Positions 43,461 through 54,781 are shown, numbered from the stretch's first letter. The stretch: DNA of 64,000 bases from Notamacropus eugenii (GCF_028372415.1 NC_092875.1:439959377-440023376); one strand, 5' to 3'. Numbers and translations are program-made. The notes: generated by a model not told the origin, from the sequence alone.

Positions 43461-44250
43461 TTTATATTCTAAAATACAGCCCCTTACTGCTTCTGTGTTA
43501 TATAGACTGTATGCCTCAGAATAAGAGTTTTTATAAAAATTATCAGAATAGCTTTCTCCAAACAGTAGTCTATCTTCCCTGAGCCCAACTAACCATGGGC
43601 CATTGTGAAGTTGGCTACATTTAGGATGATGCTGTTATAACAAATATAAAATTTTTGGATCAAAATGTCCTTAAGTACATTAGAACATGCAGAATGAAGA
43701 TGGATATTATTTTGGTTTCTTCGTATATGAGCTTGCTACTACAAAGAGAAAAATATGCAATTTAAATTATCTGGAAACTATATTCTTCTTATGTACTTTC
43801 CTAGAATTAGGAGTTTGAAGAGGTGTGAAAGATTCAATCTCTTTATTTTACAGTTGAGGAAATGGGCCCAGAAAGGAATGCCACAGCATAGAGTTACAGG
43901 CTTGTTTACAAAGTTTTCTTTTTTTAATGGTAAAGGCTTTAGGGTGAAAAGCAGGCTCTTGCTAATCTCATTTCTTCCCTTTACCTCTCTTCTCAGTATT
44001 AAAAAATGTGGCTGCCCCTACATCATTTCTGACCCTATACTCCAACTCTTCTCATATAAGTAAAGCTGCTCCCAAACACAGGACACATTATATGGTGTGC
44101 AGAGACAATCCCTGTGACATCTATAATGCTCTCCGTCTGTATCTCTGCCTCTTGGAATACATGGCTACATCATGTGGACCTTTCCTGTTCTCCTCAAGGA
44201 GCAGAGATCTCTTCTGCTCTTGATATGATGATATGTAAAATTTATCCTTG
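43461..44250. other. unique sequence, weak repeats
   Basis: A short antisense MIR-like piece at about 43815-43870 (CTTTATTTTACAGTTGAGGAAATGGG). Faint L2-like sequence at 43960-44220. No supported exon. Confidence 0.35.
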
Positions 44251-44254
44251 TGCA

Positions 44255-44495
44255 TATTATATTACCCTAGCAAGCTCCTTGGCAGTATGAATCGTTGTTC
44301 ATTTTGTTCCCAATGCCTGGAAAAGTGCCATGAATATAGAAGGCATGTAATAAATCTGTTTTAGATTGATTGGATATGATTAGATTGGACAGATTATTTT
44401 ATACATAGACTATTTTATTATTTTGTGTCCCCTGAGCTCAGTACAGTGCCTAGCACACAGAAAGTGCTTAATAAATGCTTGTCGATTGATTAGAA
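44255..44495 (+). mobile_element. two L2 3' ends, sense
   Basis: CAATGCCTGGAAAAGTGCCATGAATATAG near 44310, and CAGTACAGTGCCTAGCACACAGAAAGTGCTTAATAAATGC near 44440. Confidence 0.75.
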
Positions 44496-44649
44496 TTTTC
44501 TACTATGCCATGTTTTTGAAGGAATTCTGGCCACCATCTTGCATTTGATATTCCATAATATATTTTACTCTATTTCTTTCCTTCTATTGAGTCTATGTAG
44601 GTGTGGGTATATTTCTGAATTTGAACAATCCACTTTTTCTTATGTGATC

Positions 44650-44890
44650 TCATCCTCTTATTCCCTAGGCAACAAATAGAGCATTGGGTCTGGAGTCAAG
44701 AAGACCTGACAGTATATCTGACCTCAGACACTTGCCAATTGTGTGACCCTGGGAAAGTCACTTAAGATCTGCCTGCCTCAGTATCCTTAACTGTAAAATG
44801 AAGGTGAAATTAGTACCTGCCTCATAAGGTTGTTGGAAGGATAAAATGAGATAATATTGGTATAGCACTTATCAGTGTCTGGAACGCAGT
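44650..44890 (+). mobile_element. MIR, nearly full length, sense
   Basis: GGCAACAAATAGAGCATTGGGTCTGGAGTC, AATTGTGTGACCCTGGGAAAGTCACTTAAG, GTAAAATGAAGGTG, then CCTGCCTCATAAGGTTGTTGGAAGGATAAAATGAG. Its tail continues at 45198-45245 beyond a SINE. Confidence 0.85.
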
Positions 44891-45197
44891 GTGTTTCTCA
44901 TTCACTGCCGAAGACTATGCCATCAGAGAAATGATGACATGACTTGCACTTGACTTTATTTTGAGTGAAGGAGGGCTGTGCAGGTCACCAGCCTCACTTC
45001 TCCTCCAGAGCCATCTGAATCCAGTGAGCAGATATTCATCAGGATGACTGGAGATGACCCAGGATGAGGCAGTTGGGGTTAAGTGACTTGCCCAAGGTCA
45101 CACAGCTAGTGAGTGTCAAGTGTCTGAGGTGAGATTTGAACTCAGGTCCTCCTGACTCCTGCACTGGTATTCTATCCACCACACCACCTAGCTGCCC
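44891..45197 (-). mobile_element. CORE-SINE with RTE-type tail (WSINE1-like), full length, antisense
   Basis: Begins with TTCACTGCCGAAGACTATGCC (reversed tail) and ends with CTATCCACCACACCACCTAGCTGCCC (reversed tRNA-like head). Flanks CTGGAACGCAGT and CTGGAGCACAGT form a diverged TSD. It sits between collinear halves of a MIR/L2-tailed repeat. Confidence 0.88.
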
Positions 45198-45249
45198 CTG
45201 GAGCACAGTAATTGCTTAATAAGTGCTTATTTCTTTCCATTCCCTTCTT

Positions 45250-46240
45250 TACCATGAGACTACTATCCTCAGAAAAAAGAAATGAATTAACATTTTAAAA
45301 AAAACAACCCCAGACTTCATTGGAAGCAGTGTGACTGTGTTAATGCACCTGCTCCACCACACTACTAAATGTCCCTTCTTCTCTCTTTGTCCCCCATCTC
45401 CATACCACCCCCAAGATGTAAACATCTGGCACCAATAGACTGTCTTTTTGTGGAAAGATGATTAGTGGGCTGGCTTTTTACAACTCTTTTAATTTCTCCT
45501 GGTGTGGAGAGAATATGTTACTTAAATAGTTAGAGCTGATGTTAAGCTCTGAAACCTTCCACAAGCAGTTCTAACCATCACCAGTTAGCCATCATATTGG
45601 TCTCCTTAGAAAACCACAATGACATTTGGAACAAAAAGTCTGGGGCTGGAAGCTGAGTATGTCAAAGCTTGTCAAAAATTATGTCAAAACTTGATTATCC
45701 TTGCTTGCGACTTGACATATTTTCTGAAAGCAATTATATTGATCTCTTGGTAAAACTCAAAAATCATGGTAGGAGTTCAACTTGTTACTCTTATGCTGCA
45801 AAGGATATATTCCCAAATAGCCTTCCACAACCCTCAAGGAAGTGGTATACTCCAAATCTGGGGTGGACCTGTTGTCGGCAGGAAACCCTTGTGCTCTCCC
45901 TGGAGAAGGACTTTATTGGAAATAGCTGGTGTGGTCTCTACTTTCTATGATTTCCTGAAGTCTCCAAAGCATTGACTCCATTAGGGAGTACATGAAGAAT
46001 TCATCTATAGAATTATTGGTATGGCTGTGAATAAAATGCATCATTCCTCTCAAACTGATTAGGAGTTTACTCAAACTAGGTTTATACTTTTGATTGGCTG
46101 ATTGATTCAATCAAGCTTGAATTTCCTGCGATACATTAAATGGTAAAGAGATCCAAAACCCCACCTTTGTACCATTTATTATGGAACTATTCAAAATATC
46201 TGATTCATCCAAGAAGAAAGTTAGGAACTCCTCCAGGGGA
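45250..46240. other. unique sequence, nothing recognised
   Basis: Two overlapping open frames at 45669-45975 lack motifs. No repeat identified. Confidence 0.35.
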
Positions 46241-46244
46241 TTTC

Positions 46245-46345
46245 TATATGAATAGTAATCAGTCAAGATGTATTTATGAACTGCCTAGGATGTACTAGGT
46301 GCTGTGTGGGGGATGCAATTAAGGATAATTGTGGTCCTCCTTTGC
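46245..46345 (-). mobile_element. L2 3' end, antisense
   Basis: TGTATTTATGAACTGCCTAGGATGTACTAGGTGCTGTG. Confidence 0.65.
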
Positions 46346-46509
46346 AACAAAAGGAGATGATGACACACAGGAAATATTTAGTGATTGCCTAAAAGAATCA
46401 AACACACTTCTCTTTCTGTGTACAGCACAGCAAACCAATTCAGAATCATACAGTTAAGCATCAGGCCAGTTCAGTGGTAGTTAAATGTGGTGGTAAAAAT
46501 CTCCTGAGA

Positions 46510-46671
46510 ATTGCTATTAGGGATGGAGGAGTGAGTTGACCAGATGGTAGATGATCTTGTCCCTGAGAGCCTGCAGCAGTTTTCCTGGAGCAGCGATGAC
46601 TGATGGTACCATCTGCATCAGGAACTGAAACACCAAGGACAAATTGGACATTCCAATTAGGGACTGCTTCT
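46510..46671 (-). other. possible terminal coding exon, weak
   Basis: On the minus strand an AG (TTTAG) is followed by a 51-codon frame ending TAA. It includes the protein-like segment MVPSVIAAPGKLLQALRDK. The upstream polypyrimidine tract is only moderate. A second, longer frame (46461-46688) overlaps it in another phase. I do not recognise the protein, and chance is a fair explanation for a frame this short. Confidence 0.2.
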
Positions 46672-46689
46672 AAACTCTGTATGGGCATT

Positions 46690-47280
46690 GAGTCCAGAAG
46701 AAAGCTACATCTAAGAGAAATTTAATGAGGACTCCACTAAGGAAGAAAAGGACTTCCAGTAACCAGGAGTTATGAGTTTACCCTTTGGCTATATGTAGTC
46801 TCTATGTCTGAGCCTGATCTTCTCAGGGACTTGAATGTGCAAGAAGAGAATGTACTACTGTTTTGGGGGGGAGAGGATTATATCTGTAAAAATTGTTCTC
46901 ATTATATATTCTCACTAAATTCCATTTGTAAAAATTAATAGAATTTTACTGGCTGGTTGATAATGGGAACACAATATATGGAGATTTGTAAGTGATTATA
47001 ACTAGAAAAATTTAGTTGTTCAGAATTTTCCCTGGAACCCTGAGTGAAAATTTAGTTGGATATGCCAGGGAACCTGGCTTACCAATAGGAGTCGAAGTTG
47101 GGGAGATAGCTCTGGGTGGGATGCTATATTAGTGTTATGGAAAATTCAAAGGGTCCTAGGCCTAGGACTGATCATTGAACAGATCGTTGCTTCATTTTCT
47201 GAAATGGGGTTAATTATAATTAGCCATCCCACAAAGTTGCTTGTGGGAGGGGATCAAATGAGGTGTAGTATGGGGGGGGG
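46690..47280. other. unique sequence, nothing recognised
   Basis: No supported feature. A run of G at about 47271-47283 precedes the next MIR. Confidence 0.4.
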
Positions 47281-47284
47281 GGGA

Positions 47285-47455
47285 ACTAATTGAGAGTGAG
47301 AAGATTTGGATTGGAGTATTGATTGTGATATTTACTACCTTTGTGGCCTTGGGCTAGTCAGCCACTTGACCTCTCTGGGTCTCAATTTCCTCATCTATAA
47401 GATGAAGGGTTTAGATGGACTCTAAATTCTTTTCCAGCTCTAGATCTATGATCTA
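47285..47455 (+). mobile_element. MIR, sense
   Basis: TTTGTGGCCTTGGGCTAGTCAGCCACTTGACCTCTCTGGGTCTCAATTTCCTCATCTATAAGATGAAGGG, then CCAGCTCTAGATCTATGATC. Confidence 0.88.
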
Positions 47456-47929
47456 ATAAACATGAATGAAAATGTTTTGGAAATGATTCTCAAATTGGCT
47501 GACACACTAAAAAATATCCAATGTCCATGATGGAGGTAGCTACATAATTCAAAGGGCATGCAAATTGAACTAAATTTGCCTTCTAGTAAAGGAGAACACT
47601 ATACCGGATCTGAAACTTCTTGTGCTTATTTTCTCATATTTGATGGAACTTATTAAAAAGGTAACCTAAGAATCAATGTGAATGAAAACTGCCATGATTT
47701 CTATTTATAGGCCGCCCTTAACAATGATTCCTTAGATCAAGACGATTATTTCTGTTTCTATCTTCTTTCTTGTAGGTTATCCTTATAAAATAATTTATCA
47801 CCTAATATTTGAATTTCTGGATACAAGCTTCTCTAAGCCCTCTTTAAAGAACTGAGGGTCATATCCACATCATGATAAGAAATTAGATATAGATAAGGAT
47901 TATAGTGGATCCATATGGGTCTTATGTAA

Positions 47930-48105
47930 AGAGGATAGGGTCTGGAGACAAAGGATCTAGGTTTAGATCCCATCTCTGGTAGTTATATCCTGCATTACCT
48001 TCAGAAAATCACTTGGGCTTCAATATGTAGAATGAAGGGCTTAGAACTCTTTGCTTTCCAAGGACCCTTCTAGATCCAAATTATGTTGATATTTGTCCAA
48101 AAGGA
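47930..48105 (+). mobile_element. MIR, sense
   Basis: GAGGATAGGGTCTGGAGACAAAGGATCTAGGTTTAGATCCC, then TAGAATGAAGGGCTTAGAACTC. Confidence 0.75.
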
Positions 48106-48489
48106 CCAATTTGGGATTAACATATTCTGCCAATCAATACATTTCATTGCATTTCAGTGTATTTTTTCACTCCATACTGCATTTACCTCTGAATATAGAG
48201 CATTACAGAATGTATAAAAAAGAAATTGGAAATTGTTGACACTAAAAAGGTTCTGAGAGATCATAGTTTATCAGAAAGTTTGGTACTTACTAACCAGACC
48301 TATGAAAAGCCTAGCTGTTTAGATGTTAAAGACAAACATAACTGTATATGTTGATTGCAAATAGATACAAATTAAGGAGAGAGCTTAAAATGCCACTTAG
48401 TACTAACCTGGCACAGCCAAACCTAAAAAATGATTAAAATTCACTTTTGGGAGAAGTCAAATATTTGGGGGATGTTGTAGAAAATTACT

Positions 48490-48880
48490 ACCCCTCTACT
48501 TCATGAACTTCAATGCCTCCTTACTTTCAGAATCAAACATAATCAAATTTCTGTGTTTGGCTTGTAAAGACCTTTATTTCTTATCCTCTTCTTATTTTTC
48601 CAGTCATCTTACCCTTTTCTTTCCTCCACACACTCTATAATCCAGTGATACTTGTCTTTTTACTATTTCTCACTCACGAGACTCCATCTCCTAATGTCCA
48701 GCCTTTTCACCGTCTGTTCCTTGTGCCTGGAATGCTCTCCCTCTTATGTCTGTCTATTGTCTTTTTTCAAGGTTCAGCTAAAATTCTGTCTTCTATAAGA
48801 AACTTTTCCCAGTCACACTCTATGCTAGTGTCACCCTTCTAAAATTGTCTCCAATTTAGTCTATATTTATCTTGTATGTA
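48490..48880 (+). mobile_element. L2 ORF2 end and 3'UTR, sense
   Basis: CTTTCAGAATCAAACATAATC, TTGGCTTGTAAAGACC, ACTCTATAATCCAGTGATACTTG, and CTTGTGCCTGGAATGCTCTCCCTC, then CAAGGTTCAGCTAAAATTCTG. This is the diagnostic L2 C-terminal coding order, with the frame broken. Confidence 0.88.
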
Positions 48881-49137
48881 CATAAATTGCTAATTAATTT
48901 ATGAAATTGTTAAATGGGGCAGGCACACCCGGTTCTTTGGGCACTTTCTGGGGAAAATCAGTATAGCAGTGAGGATAGTGCTTTAATCATATTTCAATAA
49001 GGCACAGAACATATAAGCACAAATGGCACAGAAAATACAAACAGCATAAAAGGCATGGGTACAGAGGCAGATAGTGTGGGGATGGGAATCGGGATGGGGT
49101 GGTAGAGGAAGCCAGACATCCTGAGGAAGAGAATGGC

Positions 49138-49141
49138 GAGA

Positions 49142-49204
<63 letters not shown>
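49138..49204. repeat. (AG)n microsatellite
   Basis: About 66 bases, nearly pure. Confidence 0.95.
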
Positions 49205-49205
<1 letters not shown>

Positions 49206-49790
49206 CAGATAGAATTGCTCATGTAACCATGAATTGGAGTTGGGAGTACTTAAGCATCACGGACTGTAAGGAGGTAGAAGCATCTCCAGGACACAGGAGT
49301 TTGGGGGTCTCATTTTATAAGGTTTTAGTAGGATAAAGACTAACCCTTTTGTACCATTTGGGGTTAGTTCATTAACGTATTTACATCGTCTCAAAGTTAT
49401 CAGTAACCTTTTGTTTTTCTGTTGGTCTTACCAATAGAAATCAGCAGCTCATCTGAAAATTACGGAGCACAGAAATTAGTAGGACCAGGCGTCTTCTTAT
49501 TTAGCACATAGTCTCATGATGTGATTTTTAGTTAATATATGATATAGTTTGCAAGTAATCATTAAGCTCCTTTGGTCTACAAGAAGGTTTATAGGTGATT
49601 TATAAGTTCTTTTCTACAATCACACGTCCTGCTATTGTTACTTTTTACTAGATACTTGTAAACTTACTATACAAAGTATAAGGAGGAGGGAAAATTAGAG
49701 AGACTAGAATGAGATATTATTTTAACATAGTACATAGTTGTTAATATTTCTCCCCCTCCCCCATTAGAATGTGATTTCCTTGAGGAGAGA
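49205..49790. other. unique sequence, nothing recognised
   Basis: No supported feature. Confidence 0.4.
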
Positions 49791-49895
49791 AACACACACA
49801 CACACACACACACACACAGGTACACACATACACATACATACATTTTAAATATATATACATATATATACAAATACACACACACACACACACACACA
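49791..49895. repeat. two (CA)n tracts with TA spacer
   Basis: CA runs at about 49791-49818 and 49871-49894, separated by TACATA-type sequence. Confidence 0.9.
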
Positions 49896-51058
49896 TATAT
49901 ATTATTCTTGACTTTTTGTTCTTCCAGATGAATTTTGTTATTATTTTTTGAAACTCTATAAATAGTGTTTTGGTAATTTGATTGGTTTGGCACTGTATAA
50001 GGATATTAATTTAAGTAAGATCATCATTTTTATTATATTAGCTCATCCTACCCATGAACAGTGAATAGTTTTCCAATTGTTTAGATGTGACTTTATTTGT
50101 GTGAAAAGTATTTTGTAATAATGTTCATATAGTTGCTGGGTTTCTCTTGGCAAGGTAGATTCCCCAGTATTTTATATTGCCTACAGTTATTTTAAATGAC
50201 ATTTCTCTTTTATCTCTTGCTGCTGAGTTTTGTTGGCAATATATAGAAATGCTGATGAATTCTAAAGTTGTTAATTATTTCAAGTTTTTTCAGTTGATCC
50301 TTTAGGATTCTCTAAGTATACCACCTTATTATTTGCAAAGACAGATAGCTTTGTCCCCTCATTGCCTAGTCTAATCCCTTCATTTATTTTTTCTTCTCTT
50401 ATTGACTTAGCTAATATTTTTGGTACAATACTGAATAATTGTGGTGATCATGAGCATCCTTATTTTACCCCTGATCATATTGGGAAGGGAATCTAGTTTA
50501 TCCCCACTACAGTCAACATGGTTGATGGCTTTGGATAAATAGTACTTATGATTTTAAGGAAATCTCCCTTTATTCCTGTACTCTCTAGTGTTTTTTTTAA
50601 TAGGAATGAATATTGTATTTTGTCCAAAGCTATTTCTGCATGTATAGAGATAATCATATGATTTTGTTGGGTTTGTTATTGATTTGATCAATTATGCTGA
50701 CAGTTTTCTTAATACTAAACCAATCCCGTACTCTTGATATAAATCCCATCTGATCATAGAGTATGATCCTTGTAATATAGTGCTGGAAAAATTAAAATTT
50801 ATGCATCAATATTCATGAGAGAAATTTGATTATAATTTTCTTTCCCTGTTTTGGCTTTTTCTGGTTTAGTTATCAGTATGTTTCATAAAAGGACTTTGAT
50901 AGGACTACTTCTTTGCCTTTTGTTTCCAAATTATTTTCCAAATCATTTATATGGTATTGGAATTAATAATTTAATGTTTGGTAGGGTTCACTTAGAATCC
51001 TGGGGATTTTTTGATCATGACTTTGATCTTATCAGTGCTCTTATATCATTATGGTTCC
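49896..51058 (-). mobile_element. L1 ORF2 (reverse transcriptase side), antisense
   Basis: Reversed L1 ORF2 landmarks: CCAGATGAATTTTGTTATTATTTTTTG, TTTTTATTATATTAGCTCATCCTACCCATG, GCAAAGACAGATAGCTTTG, GATAATCATATGATTTTGTTGGGTTTG, then CTTGATATAAATCCCATCTGATCAT. It is a diverged remnant with no open ORF2. Confidence 0.85.
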
Positions 51059-51059
51059 A

Positions 51060-51283
51060 ACACTCTAGCCTAAGGAATCCACCTCCACCCAATCAATGAA
51101 TAATGAATGAAGGACAAACACAGACCTGTGAGAAGACTGAGTTGCCTCAATGGGGATCCAACTAGCTGGGTAACTCAGCTCACCTGCTCCCTTTTGTCCC
51201 CTGTTTTCCTTCTCCTCTACAAAAGAAAGTAAATTTGGATGGTCAGAGGAAGCCCAGTTAACTTGGGATTTACAGGTCAAGTT

Positions 51284-51333
<50 letters not shown>

Positions 51334-51416
51334 TTCCTTCCTTCCTTCCTTCCTTCCTTCCTTCCTTCCTTCCTTCCTTCCTTCCTTCCTTCCTTCCTTC
51401 CTTCCTTCCTTCCTTC

Positions 51417-51467
<51 letters not shown>

Positions 51468-51770
51468 TCCTTTCTTTGTCTCCTTCCTTCTCTCTCTCAC
51501 TCTCTCTTTCTCTCTCTCTCTCTCTTTCTCTCTCTTTCTTTCCCCAAATCTTTAACCCAGTGCACTCTGAAGCCCATCCATTGCACAACAATAGGTCCCT
51601 GCCCAAACTCCACTTAATGGCTCTTTTTGGGAATCTCTTGGCTTCAGAGTGATTATCAGTACTAACTGTGTCTCTTTTCTTCCCATCTTGATTTACCTGT
51701 CCTTTTATGTTGCTCATTAAAGGGGCTTTTCCATGATTACTTCTTAAAGACACCTATTCACTGAATAGCC
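51060..51770. other. unidentified block around a pyrimidine tract
   Basis: Both flanks (51060-51280, 51545-51770) have higher GC than the L1 at the left. The right flank includes CATTAAAGGGGCTTTTCC. They could be the halves of one repeat, for example a solo LTR, with the expanded tetranucleotides inside. I could not define ends. Confidence 0.3.
51282..51545. repeat. (TTTC)n-(TTCC)n-(TTTC)n tract
   Basis: About 48 bases of TTTC, 88 bases of TTCC, then about 56 bases of TTTC, and a TC-rich tail. All pyrimidine on + and close to mirror-symmetric, so H-DNA-prone. The Pro/Ser/Phe- and Lys/Glu-rich frames across it are artefacts. Confidence 0.95.
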
Positions 51771-51804
51771 ATAACCTTCATCTAAGTTACTACCTGAATA
51801 GGCC

Positions 51805-51936
51805 AAGGTCTCCCAGTGTATCCTGGGCCTTCTCCAGTCATCCTGATGAATATCTGGTCACTGGATCCAAATGGCTCAGGAGAGGAAAGTAAGGCTGGGG
51901 ACCTTGGACAGTCCACCCTCTTAAAACAAAATCAAG
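51805..51936 (+). mobile_element. RTE-tailed SINE, left half
   Basis: CCTTCTCCAGTCATCCTGATGAATATCTGGTCACTGGATCC up to AACAAAATCAAG (51925-51936), where HAL1 copy 2 interrupts. The right half resumes at 54712. Confidence 0.85.
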
Positions 51937-52528
51937 GTAGTAGAAAGACGCACATACACATAGCTCCGAACCCACAACCCATAGAACAACTACAAAGAAG
52001 TAACTCACGGCGAATTCTGCACCCAGAGGCCACAGAACATTGGAGCGAGGGAGATTTCTGTTCCGGAGAGACCAGCAAACCTCTCGTAAAAGGTCCTTCG
52101 TGCTGCGGACTGGGCGCCGGGACTGGGAGCTGAGTACAGCCCTGCCGTGGCCGCGGCACCGAGAGGAACAGATCCGAGCGGGCTTCAGGGACGGGATCTC
52201 CAGCGGCCGCACAAGTACCTCCACCCACAGGTGACGGGGGTCGGTGAGAGAGTCCCTTTGGCGGGTCGAGGGGGGAGTGGGGTGCCCCCATGGCTCGGGC
52301 CCCCTCTGGAGACAGAAGCTGAGGGGCAGCGGCAGACCAGGGCTCTCCAAGCAGGCAGGAGCCTGGATCCATTGTTGAAGGTCTGTGCATAAACTCCCTG
52401 AGGGAACTGAGCCTGAGAGGCAGCCCTGCCCTCACCTGAGCATCTGAATTTAATCTCACACTGAATAGCAGCCCTGCCCCCGCCCAAAGCCCTGAGGCTG
52501 GAAGCAGCATTTGAATCTCAGACCCCAA
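51932..52528 (-). other. antisense ORF across HAL1 copy 2 5'UTR
   Basis: 198 codons, same start MGSEIQMLLPA as in copy 1, ending at the element's 5' boundary. The last 110 or so residues align with copy 1 in frame. No evidence of expression. Confidence 0.3.
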
Positions 52529-54711
52529 ACACTGGCTGGGAGGATCAGGAGGTGAGGTGGGTGTGAGGAAAATATTCAGAGGTCAAGTCACTGGCTGGGA
52601 AAATGCCCAGAAAAGGGAAAAGAAATAAGACTATAGAAGGTTACTTTCTTGGGGAACAGGCATTTCCTCCCTTCCTTTCTGATGAGGAAGAACAATGCTT
52701 ACCATCAGGCAAAGACACAGAAATCAAGGCTTCTGTGTCCCAGCCCACTCAATGGGCTCAGGCCATGGAAGAGCTCAAAAAGAATTTTGAAAATCAAGTT
52801 AGAGAGGTGGAGGAAAAGCTGGGAAGAGAAATGAGAGACATGAAGTCAAAGCATGAACAGCAAATCAGCTCCCTGCTAAAGGAGACCCAAAAAAATGTTG
52901 AAGAAAATAACACCTTGAAAACTAGCCTAACTCAATTGGCAAAAGAGCTTCAAAAAGCCAATGAGGAGAAGAATGCTTTCAAAAGCAGAATTAGCCAAAT
53001 GGAAAAGGAGATTCAAAAGCTCACTGAAGAAAATAGTTCTTTCAAAATTAGAATGGCACAGATGGAGGCTAAGGACTCTATGAGAAAGCAAGAAATCACA
53101 GAACAAAGCCAGAGGAATGGAAAAATGGAAGATAATGTGAAATATCTCATTGGAAAAACAACTGACCTTGAAAATAGATCCAGGAGAGACAATTTAAAAA
53201 TTATGGGACTACCTGAAAGCCATGATCAAAAGAAGAGCCTAGACATCATCTTTCATGAAATTATCAAGGAAAACTGCCCTGAGATTCTAGAACCAGAGGG
53301 CAAAATAAATATTCAAGGAATCCACAGAACACCACATGAAAGAGATCCAAAAAGAGAAACTCCTAGGAACATTGTGGCCAAATTCCAGAACTCCCAGGTG
53401 AAAGAGAAAATATTGCAAGCAGCTAGAAAGAAACAATTCAAGTATTGTGGAAATACAATCAGGATAACACAAGATCTAGCAGCTTCTACATTAAGGGATC
53501 GAAGGGCATGGAATAGGATATTCCAGAAGTCAAAGGAACTAGGACTAAAACCAAGAATCACCTACCCAGCAAAACTGAGTATAATACTTCAGGGGAAAAA
53601 TTGGTCTTTCAATGAAATAGAGGATTTTCAAGCATTCTTGATGAAAAGACCAGAGCTGAAAAGAAAATTTGACTTCCAAACACAAGAATGAAGAGAACCA
53701 TGAAAAGGTGAACAGCAAAGAGAAGTCATAAGGGACTTACTAAAGTTGAACTGTTTACATTCCTACATGAAAAGACAATATTTGTAACTCTTGAAACATT
53801 TCAGTATCTGGGTACTGGGTGGGATTACACACACACACATGCACACACGCACACACACATAGAGACAGAGTGCACAGAGTGAATTGAAGAGGATGGGATC
53901 ATATCTTAAAAAAAAAAATGAAATCAAGCAGTGAGAGAGAAAGATATTGGGAGGAGAAAGGGAGAATTGAATGGGGCAAATTATCTCTCATAAAAGAGGC
54001 AAGCAAAAGACTCATTAGTGGAGGGATAAAGAGGGGAGGTGAGAGAAAAACATGAAGTCTACTCTCATCACATTCCACTAAAGGAAAGAATAAAATGCCT
54101 ACTCATCTTGGTATGAAAACCTATCTTACAATACAGGAAAGTGGAGGATAAGGGGATAAGCAGAGTGGGGGGGGATGATAGAAGGGAGGGCATGGGGAGG
54201 AGAGTGCAATTTGAGGTCAACACTCATGGGGAGGGATAGGATCAAAAGAGAATAGAAGTAATGGGGGACAGGATAGGATGGAGGGAAATATAGTTAGTCC
54301 TATACAACACAACTATTATGGAAGTCATTTGCAAAACTACACAGATTTGGCCTATATTGAATTGCTTGCCTTCCAAAGGGAAGGGGTGGAGAGGGAGGGA
54401 GGAAAAGAAGTTGGAACTCAAAGTGTTAGGATCAACTGTAATGTTCTTACCACTAGGAAATAAGAAATACAGGTAAAGGGGTATAGAAAGCTATCTGGCC
54501 CTACAGGACAAAAGAGAAGACAGAGACAAGGGCAGAGAGGGATGATAGAAGAGAGAGCAGATTGGTCATAGGGGCAATTAGAATGCTTGGCATTTGGGGG
54601 GGGAAGGGAGAAAAGGGGAGAAAATTTGTAACCCAAAATTTTGTGAAAATGAATGTTAAAAGCTAAATAAAAAAATAAAAAATAAAAAAAAAAAATAAAA
54701 AATAAAAAAAT
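51937..54711 (+). mobile_element. HAL1 copy 2, intact ORF1, inserted in a SINE
   Basis: Flanked by a perfect 12-bp TSD AACAAAATCAAG at 51925-51936 and 54712-54723. It begins at TAGAAAGACGCACATAC, so about 25 bases of the 5' end, including the YY1 site, are missing relative to copy 1. The 5'UTR is GC-rich (about 665 bases). ORF1 is intact, the 3'UTR matches copy 1 throughout, and the end has AATAAA (54666-54671) and a long A-rich tail broken by T. No ORF2. Similarity to copy 1 is very high by eye, so both are relatively young. Confidence 0.9.
52603..53691 (+). CDS. HAL1 ORF1, L1 ORF1p-type RNA-binding protein, intact
   Basis: 362 codons, close to but longer than the 338 of human L1 ORF1p. By family knowledge the protein trimerises, binds the retrotransposon RNA in cytoplasmic RNPs and acts as a nucleic-acid chaperone. 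Layout: basic N-terminus (MPRKGKRNKT), a heptad-rich Lys/Glu coiled coil at about residues 50-155, an RRM-like domain opened by ENRSRRDNLKIMGLPES near 190, and a C-terminal domain. The last holds RETPRNIVAKF, GNTIRITQDL and LKPRITYPAKLSIIL, matching the most conserved L1 ORF1p blocks. The start is the first ATG after the GC-rich 5'UTR (context GGGAAAATGCCC) and is shared by all three copies. It is a transposon protein, not a host gene. With no ORF2 in cis it can only assist mobilisation by an L1. Confidence 0.93.
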   Translation: MPRKGKRNKTIEGYFLGEQAFPPFLSDEEEQCLPSGKDTEIKASVSQPTQWAQAMEELKKNFENQVREVEEKLGREMRDMKSKHEQQISSLLKETQKNVEENNTLKTSLTQLAKELQKANEEKNAFKSRISQMEKEIQKLTEENSSFKIRMAQMEAKDSMRKQEITEQSQRNGKMEDNVKYLIGKTTDLENRSRRDNLKIMGLPESHDQKKSLDIIFHEIIKENCPEILEPEGKINIQGIHRTPHERDPKRETPRNIVAKFQNSQVKEKILQAARKKQFKYCGNTIRITQDLAASTLRDRRAWNRIFQKSKELGLKPRITYPAKLSIILQGKNWSFNEIEDFQAFLMKRPELKRKFDFQTQE

Positions 54712-54780
54712 AACAAAATCAAGTGCAAGTCATGTCATCATTTTTCTATTGTCATGCTCTTCTTCAAAAATGAAGGATGA
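54712..54780 (+). mobile_element. RTE-tailed SINE, right half
   Basis: AACAAAATCAAG, then TGCAAGTCATGTCATC and CTTCTTCAAAAATGAAGGATGA. It continues the SINE left at 51936 and abuts the 5' end of HAL1 copy 3. Confidence 0.88.
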
Positions 54781-54781
54781 A

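Noticed and set aside
51282..51478. CRISPR-like array of short direct repeats
   Set aside because: The units are simple tetranucleotides with no spacers, and the window is vertebrate.
51239..51753. Long Phe/Leu/Ser and Lys/Glu/Arg repeat frames
   Set aside because: They translate the TTTC/TTCC array; no periodic protein function is implied.
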